A stretch of 5,029 nt of DNA. Origin: Deltaproteobacteria bacterium (GTDB lineage: Bacteria > Desulfobacterota > DSM-4660 > Desulfatiglandales > HGW-15). The notes below the pieces were generated by a model. It ran no database searches, had not been told where the DNA came from, and saw nothing but the letters and a program-made list of their open reading frames with translations. Positions within the stretch are counted from its first letter, which is position 1; each line of letters begins with the position of its first letter. The stretch covers positions 1 through 5,029 of the forward strand of contig JAFDHB010000227.1 of assembly GCA_019308985.1 (NCBI GenBank), given 5' to 3'. This document shows positions 1-5,029 of the stretch, piece after piece. A program made the translations under genes and the position numbers.

Positions 1-581
1 AAATGGGAAGATTCATTGAGGAGAATATCTACCTGCCGTTGAGACTCCAGCATACCTTTCTTGCTTCGGAAGAGCACCTGAAATCCATTGAAAAGGATAA
101 TTTTGCCGCTACCGAGAAGTGTCCTTGGCGCAAGAGGGTAATCCAGGGAGAGGTGCATGATGAGAATGCCTATGCTTTGGGAGGCTACTCAGGACATGCG
201 GGATTGTTCAGTACAGCGGAAGAGGTGTACAGGATTGCCGCAATGCTGCGGGATCACTACCTGGGGAGGAGAGAGGACTATTTCAGTTCGGAAACCGTGG
301 AGGAATTCTTCAGGAGGCAGGAGATGGTTGCCGGGTGTACCTGGGCCCTTGGGTGGGACACGCCCTCTTTGGAGGGTTCCAGCTCGGGGAGATACTTCTC
401 GGAGAAAAGTGTCGGGCATTTGGGCTATACAGGCACCTCCTTGTGGATGGACCTGGAAAAGGACGCCATCGTAATTCTGTTGACCAATAGGGTACACCCG
501 GCACGTGACAATGAAAAGATCAGGGAATTCAGACCGGTCCTGCATGACAGGGTGATGGAGGTTTTGGGGCTGGACTGTTGA
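1..581 (+). CDS. Class C beta-lactamase-like serine hydrolase (3' part; 5' end outside window)
   Basis: This is the C-terminal half of a penicillin-binding-protein/class C beta-lactamase fold enzyme, a family of serine hydrolases acting on peptidoglycan peptides, beta-lactams or esters. About 192 residues are visible. Two family hallmarks are seen: a glycine-rich segment GGYSGHAGLFSTAEE (residues 60-74 of the visible part), typical of the strand-helix where the active-site cover begins, and GHLGYTGTSLWMD (138-150), which supplies the H-x-G version of the KTG triad, followed by the hydrophobic strand AIVILLTNRVHP. The nucleophile motif SxxK and the YxN motif lie upstream of the window, so the ATG at base 3 is almost certainly internal. 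The stop is TGA at 579-581. The next gene follows after 39 bases on the same strand, suggesting co-transcription. Substrate cannot be told from this part; a role in cell-wall turnover is only an inference. Confidence 0.85.
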   Translation, partial: MGRFIEENIYLPLRLQHTFLASEEHLKSIEKDNFAATEKCPWRKRVIQGEVHDENAYALGGYSGHAGLFSTAEEVYRIAAMLRDHYLGRREDYFSSETVEEFFRRQEMVAGCTWALGWDTPSLEGSSSGRYFSEKSVGHLGYTGTSLWMDLEKDAIVILLTNRVHPARDNEKIREFRPVLHDRVMEVLGLDC

Positions 582-607
582 GCCGCAAAAGAAGTAATGT
601 TTGGAAT

Positions 608-613
608 GGAGGT
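608..613 (+). promoter_or_regulatory. Ribosome binding site deciding the start at 621
   Basis: GGAGGT lies 7 bases before ATG 621. The earlier in-frame ATGs at 597 and 606 have no comparable Shine-Dalgarno sequence at a proper distance, and the one at 606 overlaps this site, so 621 is the supported start. Confidence 0.8.
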
Positions 614-620
614 ATTCATA

Positions 621-1160
621 ATGGGAGAAATAAAGAGTACCCTTGAGATAATAATGGAAAAGACCAAGGGATTGACCGTGTCCGAGGAAGAGAAGGCCGC
701 TTACAAGGAGCAAGAGGCTTCCCGGAAGATAAAGAGCCTCGCACAAAAGTATGTTGACGGAGCCGTAAAGCTGGAAGCACTAAAGATCGAGGTGGCCGCT
801 CTTGAAAAGGAGTCTCCGGACCTGGCCAGAAAGTTATTGCTGGATGAGGTCATACCCAAGATCGAGTTGGAAGGAGACAACGAGTCGACCTTTGAGATCC
901 TTGAGCAGGTTCTTGGGCTCGACACAGGCCCCATGAGAAAGGCATTGGAAGAGGCAGGAGCACGCCTTGATTCAGAAAGGGTTTCCCTAGAACGCTCGAT
1001 CCTTGAACGGCTCAAGGAGAAAGGAGTATCAGGAGCCGCAGTGATCCCGAATATCAATGCGGATTCAGAGTGGGTCTACAAGGTGACGAAAGCAAAGGAG
1101 GATCTGAGGAAGAGACTGGAATCCTGTGCCCGCAGTCAGCTTAACTCTTTGAATCAATAG
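621..1160 (+). CDS. Small charged, mostly helical protein of unknown function
   Basis: A 179-residue protein starting MGEIKSTLEIIMEKTKGLTV. I do not recognise a characterised family, although the opening is reminiscent of conserved hypothetical proteins of delta-proteobacteria; that is memory, not a search. It is rich in Glu, Lys, Leu and Ala, with no signal peptide, no membrane segment and no metal or nucleotide motif. Long stretches (about residues 18-75 and 110-140) have the spacing of amphipathic helices or coiled coils, broken by ESPDLARKLL and by a short GVSGAAVIPNINADSEW segment near 134-150 that could be a turn or small strand. The single Cys is close to the C-terminus. The start is set by GGAGGT at 608-613. 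It follows the serine hydrolase by 39 bases and converges on yedF, ending 18 bases before the yedF stop. Likely cytoplasmic; function not inferable. Confidence 0.8.
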   Translation: MGEIKSTLEIIMEKTKGLTVSEEEKAAYKEQEASRKIKSLAQKYVDGAVKLEALKIEVAALEKESPDLARKLLLDEVIPKIELEGDNESTFEILEQVLGLDTGPMRKALEEAGARLDSERVSLERSILERLKEKGVSGAAVIPNINADSEWVYKVTKAKEDLRKRLESCARSQLNSLNQ

Positions 1161-1178
1161 GGATTGGGAGGACTGCTG

Positions 1179-1775
1179 CTAGATATTGATGACCTTGTCT
1201 GCCAACTGCATGGCAGTTACGATGTCCAGCATGTTCGTGGTTTCGCCCACCCGTTTCTTGTCCAGGAGCCTGAAGTGATCGAGGCAGGTCCCGCACACCA
1301 GGATGGTTATCCCTGCGGCTTCCAGTTCCTTGAGGTCAGCCAGGCAAGGAGACTGTTCGATGGTGAGCTTAACACCGCTGTTCAGGAAGACGAGGCGCCA
1401 TAGATCCTGCCCCATTTCCCCAAGGGTCTTGATGAAGTTGCCCATGAGCTTTGCGCCCAGTTGATCGTCTCCTGTGCCAATGCGGTCGCTGGCTACCATG
1501 ACCATGATTTTCCCCTGTCGGGCTTTGCCGGAATCTTCAGGTTCAAAACCCCTGTGGATTTCTTGATCTCTCTCCCCTTTCACCACAAAATCCGAACCTT
1601 TGCTCTCCCATGTGACCGTGAAGTGTTGGGAGTCGAGATATCGGCTCACGTTTTCCCTCGCAGCCTCGTTGTCTACCAGCACCCTGATCCGGGTGGGGCT
1701 TTCAGCCTCTACGGCGTTCTTGATCTGAAGGACCGGTCCAGGGCACGCCATTCCCCGGCAGTCAAGTTCCTTCAT
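1179..1775 (-). CDS. yedF: Selenium-metabolism sulfurtransferase-like protein YedF
   Basis: A 198-residue two-domain protein. Residues 1 to about 70 are a TusA/SirA-like domain with the signature DCRGMACPGPV; Cys11 in the C-P-x-P motif is the residue that carries persulfide in TusA proteins. Residues from about 88 to 198 are a DsrE-like domain that starts KIMVMVASDRIGTGDD and carries C161-G-T-C164 followed by a conserved-looking GETTNMLDIV segment. This order and length match the YedF family, which co-occurs with selD in selenium-using bacteria; its biochemical role, perhaps handling reactive selenium or sulfur for SelD, is not established. The gene lies 103 bases downstream of selD on the same strand, consistent with one transcript. 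Its start at ATG 1775 has an excellent ribosome binding site. No in-frame TGA is present; the active-site positions are plain Cys. Confidence 0.92.
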   Translation of the reverse strand: MKELDCRGMACPGPVLQIKNAVEAESPTRIRVLVDNEAARENVSRYLDSQHFTVTWESKGSDFVVKGERDQEIHRGFEPEDSGKARQGKIMVMVASDRIGTGDDQLGAKLMGNFIKTLGEMGQDLWRLVFLNSGVKLTIEQSPCLADLKELEAAGITILVCGTCLDHFRLLDKKRVGETTNMLDIVTAMQLADKVINI

Positions 1776-1778
1776 GAT

Positions 1779-1787
1779 ATCACCTCC
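1779..1787 (-). promoter_or_regulatory. Very strong ribosome binding site of yedF
   Basis: On the - strand GGAGGTGAT, a nine-base match to the anti-Shine-Dalgarno end of 16S rRNA, lies just before ATG 1775 (GGAGGT is 6 bases from the start). It fixes the start and suggests that yedF initiates efficiently on its own rather than by coupling to selD. Confidence 0.8.
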
Positions 1788-1834
1788 GTGGCGGATCTCA
1801 AATGGCTTATTGAGTACTAACGTATCACTTTAGG

Positions 1835-1848
1835 GCCTCCCCCGAGGC
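1835..1848. other. Short GC-rich hairpin in the selD-yedF gap
   Basis: GCCTC, a four-base loop of C and GAGGC form a perfect 5-bp stem between selD and yedF. On the transcribed strand no T-run follows, so it is not a typical intrinsic terminator. It could be a processing or stability element or chance. A second tiny perfect palindrome, GACAG-CAT-CTGTC at 1867-1879, touches the selD stop codon. Confidence 0.3.
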
Positions 1849-1878
1849 GGCTGGTTATGTGCATAGGACAGCATCTGT

Positions 1879-2925
1879 CTAGTCCACGATGACCTTTTCC
1901 TCTGGTCCTGGGACTACTTCCCCTACCAGGGCGGCATCTGTCACGCCCTTTTTCTTCAATTCTTGCAACAATGGTTCTGCACTTTGCTTTTCAACAGAGA
2001 TCAGGAGGCCACCTGATGTCTGGGGATCGTACAGGAGGTCACGGATCGGAGCTTCCATTGTTTCCGGGAGGCGGACCCCTGGTTCGAAAAACTTTCGGTT
2101 ATTATGTGCGCCGCCAGGAACGAATCCTGTTCGCGCATATTCGATGGCTTCCGGGATAAAGGGCGCGCTTTTCCAATTGATGCGGATGCTGCACCCCGAG
2201 CCGGATACCATCTCGAAGAGATGGCCTAGGAAACCGAAACCCGTGATGTCCGTGCAGGCGTGAACAGGGAATCCAAACATCACTTCTGCCGCATCACGGC
2301 TAAGGGTAGCCATCAGCCTTGTTACCTTCTCAACTATCTCGCCGGAGGCGACCCCGGCCTTGATAGCTGTGTTAACTATGCCGGTGCCAAGAGGCTTGGT
2401 GAGAATAAGCTGATCTTCAGGCCTCAGGTCCTTTTTCGTCAGAACACGATCCGGGCGGATGAATCCTGTCACGGAGAGACCGTATTTGATCTCATTGTCC
2501 TGGACGCTGTGCCCGCCAACGAGCACTACGCCTGCCTCCTTCATCTTGACAATCCCACCTTCGATGATACGTCGAAGGATGGCGAGGTCCATCCTGGAGG
2601 AGGGGAAAGCCACGAGATTCATTGCGGTCTTGGGCACTCCTCCCATGGCATAGATATCACTCAGGGCATTTGCAGCCGCGATCTGGCCGAACCAGTAAGG
2701 ATCATCGACTATAGGCGTGAAAAAGTCGACCGTTTGAATCAGTGCCAGTTCATCTGATACGCGGTATACCCCGGCGTCGTCAGCCCGGTCCAGACCAACT
2801 ATCAGATTGTCATCCTTGGGAAAATCCAATCCGCAAAGTGCCTTGTCCAGGTCCCCTGGAGCCAGCTTGGAAGCTCACCCGGCACCTTTTACGGTTTGGG
2901 TCAAACGTGGAGTATTAAGGTCCAT
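1879..2925 (-). CDS. selD: Selenophosphate synthetase (selenide, water dikinase), selenocysteine-containing
   Basis: SelD converts selenide, ATP and water into selenophosphate, the selenium donor for selenocysteine and selenouridine. Read from ATG 2925, the product begins LTQTVKGAGUASKLAPGDL at residue 8, where U is an in-frame TGA (2877-2875) at residue 17. This equals catalytic Cys17 of the E. coli enzyme, with the essential Lys at residue 20 also kept. The second Cys of the usual GCGCK motif is Ser here. Downstream are the ATP/Mg residues in DDAG (49-52), TVDFFTP (Asp67), ANALSDIYAMGG (Asp90) and ACTDITGFG (Asp226), then PQTSGGLL (301-308). The total of 348 residues matches the E. coli enzyme (about 347). 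The frame without TGA readthrough would start at TTG 2829 and lack the catalytic residue. AGGAGG precedes the start; a promoter lies upstream; yedF follows. Stop is TAG 1881-1879. Confidence 0.95.
2837..2877 (-). promoter_or_regulatory. Putative bacterial SECIS element with the selenocysteine TGA of selD
   Basis: Bacterial SECIS hairpins sit in the coding sequence immediately after the UGA and bind SelB. Here TGA is at 2877-2875. From 15 bases after it, TCCAG-GGGAC-CTGGA (2860-2846) forms a perfect 5-bp stem, or 6-bp with a triloop. GG stands in the apical loop and a U at the 5' base of the stem; from memory this is about the same distance from UGA as the loop GG and bulged U of E. coli fdhF. 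A weaker lower stem can be drawn (GCU with GGC and nearby A-U pairs). Exact ends are approximate. Confidence 0.75.
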
Positions 2926-2934
2926 CAGGGGGTT

Positions 2935-2940
2935 CCTCCT
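2935..2940 (-). promoter_or_regulatory. Ribosome binding site of selD
   Basis: AGGAGG on the - strand, 9 bases before ATG 2925. It decides the true start upstream of the TGA codon; the downstream TTG at 2829 has no such site. Confidence 0.8.
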
Positions 2941-2957
2941 ATACAAACTCAACAATT

Positions 2958-2986
2958 AGCATATATACAGGGTTTCGATTTGTCAA
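2958..2986 (-). promoter_or_regulatory. Probable sigma-70 promoter of selD
   Basis: On the - strand a perfect -35 box TTGACA (2986-2981) is followed after 17 bases by TATGCT (2963-2958), a 4 of 6 match to the -10 consensus. The predicted transcription start would be near 2951, giving a leader of about 25 bases that contains the AGGAGG of selD. The surrounding AT-rich sequence fits. No operator is recognised. Confidence 0.6.
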
Positions 2987-3502
<516 letters not shown>

Positions 3503-4375
3503 TCAATGAAGGCCGTGCTCAGTGGCCCAGTCCAGGACATCAATGGGAGAATGGAGAATCGTAACACCCGCGTCCCTCAATGCATCGCACTTGGCTTCGA
3601 CAGTGCCGGCAGAGCCCCTTATGATGGCACCTGCGTGCCCCATTTGTTTTCCCTGTGGGGAGTATCGCCCGGCAATATATGCTGCAACAGGTTTCGTCAT
3701 GCGTTCAGCAATGTATTCTGCCGCCTTTTCTTCCTGGATACCACCTACTTCACCGACAATGATCACTGCATCCGTGTCTCCGTCATTCTCGAATAGGTTG
3801 AGAATATCGGGCAGGTTTGTAAGGATTACAGGGTCAGCACCCATCCCTACGACCGCACTTTGGCCCACGTTTTTTTCTGAGAGAATTCCGGCGAACTCGT
3901 AGGAAAGGGTCCCGCTGCGGGAAACTATGCCCACACGGCCTGGGGAGAACAGGGACCCCGGCATGATTCCCATCTTGCCTTTCCCAGGGACAAGGACCCC
4001 TGGAGTGGTTGGCCCGAGTGCGAACACGTTGTTTTCGGCCGCGTAGGACCTCATCTTCATTACATCATGCACAGGTACGTGTTCAGGTACCACCACAATC
4101 AGGGTTACACCGGCATCCACGGTCTCGTAAAACGCATCAAGCACGAAGGGCGCCGGGACAAAAAAAACAGAGGCCGTTGCACCAGTGGCGTCTACTGCCT
4201 CCTGAACGCTGTCAAAGACCGGAAGCCCCTCTACGGTGGAGCCTCCCTTACCGGGCGTGACCCCGCCCACGACATTTGTCCCGTACTCCAACATCCAATG
4301 TGTTTGGACACTCCCTATCTTGCCGGTGATGCCCTGAACAATAACCCTTGTGCTATCATCAATCAGAATACCCAT
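3503..4375 (-). CDS. sucD: Succinyl-CoA synthetase (succinate-CoA ligase) alpha subunit
   Basis: The alpha subunit binds CoA and carries the phosphohistidine of the reversible succinate + CoA + NTP reaction. The 290-residue product starts [18 protein letters not shown], the CoA-binding Rossmann motif, with [21 protein letters not shown] behind it. Further motifs are [45 protein letters not shown] (the conserved Glu partner) and MGHAGAII, whose His247 is the phosphorylated residue. Length equals the family norm (E. coli about 289). An ATG at 4399 would add eight residues but lies inside sucC; GAGGT five bases before ATG 4375 and a gap of only 2 bases after the sucC stop favour 4375 and translational coupling. 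Some positions differ from the usual alpha subunit: [13 protein letters not shown] in place of a GDPxxG-type stretch, and [12 protein letters not shown] after the His. A related acyl-CoA ligase is therefore possible. Confidence 0.92.
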   Translation of the reverse strand: MGILIDDSTRVIVQGITGKIGSVQTHWMLEYGTNVVGGVTPGKGGSTVEGLPVFDSVQEAVDATGATASVFFVPAPFVLDAFYETVDAGVTLIVVVPEHVPVHDVMKMRSYAAENNVFALGPTTPGVLVPGKGKMGIMPGSLFSPGRVGIVSRSGTLSYEFAGILSEKNVGQSAVVGMGADPVILTNLPDILNLFENDGDTDAVIIVGEVGGIQEEKAAEYIAERMTKPVAAYIAGRYSPQGKQMGHAGAIIRGSAGTVEAKCDALRDAGVTILHSPIDVLDWATEHGLH

Positions 4376-4377
4376 TT

Positions 4378-5029
4378 TCAACCTCGTTTGGATGTCCATT
4401 TTTCCTTACCGTTCAGAATCTCAAACAATCGTCTTACCGCTACCTCTGTCGGCGCTTCCGTCACCACATGAACCCGCCCGGAACGGAGAATCTCCCAGGT
4501 CTCTTCCTGGTGGTTCCCCAGGGCCTTGGCAATTACGGGAAGGGTGGTATTGTGCTCCTTTATGTACCTTACAATGCCCTTCGCACCCTCGTGAATGGGA
4601 TTTATCCCTCCATATATGTTGACGAATATGGCCCGTAGGCCGGATTTCATCATAACGAGTTCCATACATTTGTATAAGAGCTCCTCGGTAATTCCCCCGC
4701 CGGTCTCGAGAAAGTTGGCGGGCCGAAGGCGCTGACCTATGATGTCCATGGAGGCCATACCGAGGCCGGCGCCCGAGGAGATGATGCCGATATCTCCATC
4801 CAGATCAACGTAAGTGACGCCGATTTCCCTCCCCTTTCTCTCCAGAGGGTTTTCGATCCTTTCCAGGTGCTGAGGGAGTGGGGCCTTGATACGGTAAAGG
4901 GCCGAATTATCTATTTCGATGACCGCGTCAACAGCCAAAAGTCCCTGGTTGGGGAGAACCACCAAGGGGTTGATCTCGGCTGTGATTGCATCGATCTGAG
5001 TGAAGACCCTGTAGAGCCTCACCAGGATA
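4378..5029 (-). CDS. sucC: Succinyl-CoA synthetase beta subunit (3' part; 5' end outside window)
   Basis: The beta subunit binds the nucleotide (N-terminal ATP-grasp, outside the window) and the carboxylate, and pairs with SucD. The visible 216 residues enter at ILVRLYRVFTQIDAITAEINPLVV, where EINPL is the end of the ATP-grasp fold. They continue with YVDLDGDIGIISSGAGLGM, the start of the ligase CoA domain, then PANFLETGGG and IFVNIYGGI. The GTG at 5022 is an internal Val, so the gene continues past the right edge. The C-terminal part after YGGI diverges from the usual enzyme: NPIHEGAKGIVRYIKEHN then PVIAKALGNHQEETWEIL, where the common form has an R-x-x-GxN-type stretch. Stop TGA 4380-4378 is 2 bases from the sucD start, so the two form an operon. 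Nucleotide specificity (ADP or GDP) cannot be read from this part. Confidence 0.9.
   Translation of the reverse strand, partial: ILVRLYRVFTQIDAITAEINPLVVLPNQGLLAVDAVIEIDNSALYRIKAPLPQHLERIENPLERKGREIGVTYVDLDGDIGIISSGAGLGMASMDIIGQRLRPANFLETGGGITEELLYKCMELVMMKSGLRAIFVNIYGGINPIHEGAKGIVRYIKEHNTTLPVIAKALGNHQEETWEILRSGRVHVVTEAPTEVAVRRLFEILNGKEKWTSKRG

Noticed and set aside
1153..1190. ATCAATA / TATTGAT inverted repeat spanning the convergent stop codons
   Set aside because: Only 7 AT-rich pairs with a 24-base loop and no T-run; too weak for a terminator and compatible with chance.
1461..1820. 119-residue + strand open frame, and similar + strand frames at 1889-2263, 2260-2757 and 4067-4471
   Set aside because: They lie antisense to clearly identified yedF, selD, sucD and sucC and have no family resemblance.
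4376..4399. Longer sucD start at ATG 4399
   Set aside because: It would overlap sucC by 22 bases and add eight residues absent from the family; the ATG at 4375 has GAGGT at proper spacing and gives the usual length.

Overview
The window looks like an ordinary bacterial chromosomal segment with roughly balanced base composition and compact gene packing. It most resembles an anaerobic Desulfobacterota (delta-proteobacterial) genome. That guess rests on a selenocysteine-type SelD, an adjacent yedF, an ADP/GTP-forming succinyl-CoA synthetase pair and a 'CCCGC-GAAA-GCGGG' palindromic intergenic repeat; no single feature proves the taxonomy.

Layout. On the + strand, the 3' part of a class C beta-lactamase-like serine hydrolase (1-581, 5' end outside the window) is followed after 39 bases by a small, charged, probably helical protein of unknown function (621-1160). 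Everything else is on the - strand. Reading leftwards from the right edge: sucC (3' part, 5029-4378), sucD (4375-3503, 2 bases after the sucC stop), a gene-free gap of 577 bases, selD (2925-1879), a 103-base gap, and yedF (1775-1179). yedF and the + strand gene converge with only 18 bases between their stop codons.

The main point is selD. An uninterrupted reading frame begins only at about 2829, but the real gene starts at ATG 2925 behind AGGAGG and reads through an in-frame TGA at 2877-2875. That TGA falls exactly at the catalytic residue 17 of selenophosphate synthetase, so it is read as selenocysteine. A hairpin just after it has the position and loop expected of a bacterial SECIS element. 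The full product is 348 residues, matching the family length. A near-consensus sigma-70 promoter lies just upstream.

How the genes work together. SelD makes selenophosphate, and YedF (TusA-like plus DsrE-like domains) is a marker protein of selenium-using organisms, so these two form a small selenium unit. SucC and SucD are the two subunits of a CoA ligase of the TCA/propionate type. The serine hydrolase and its small neighbour form a separate transcription unit. The gap between sucD and selD holds a 79-base inverted repeat of two palindromes and the selD promoter; nothing else in it is convincing. No clearly novel system is visible.
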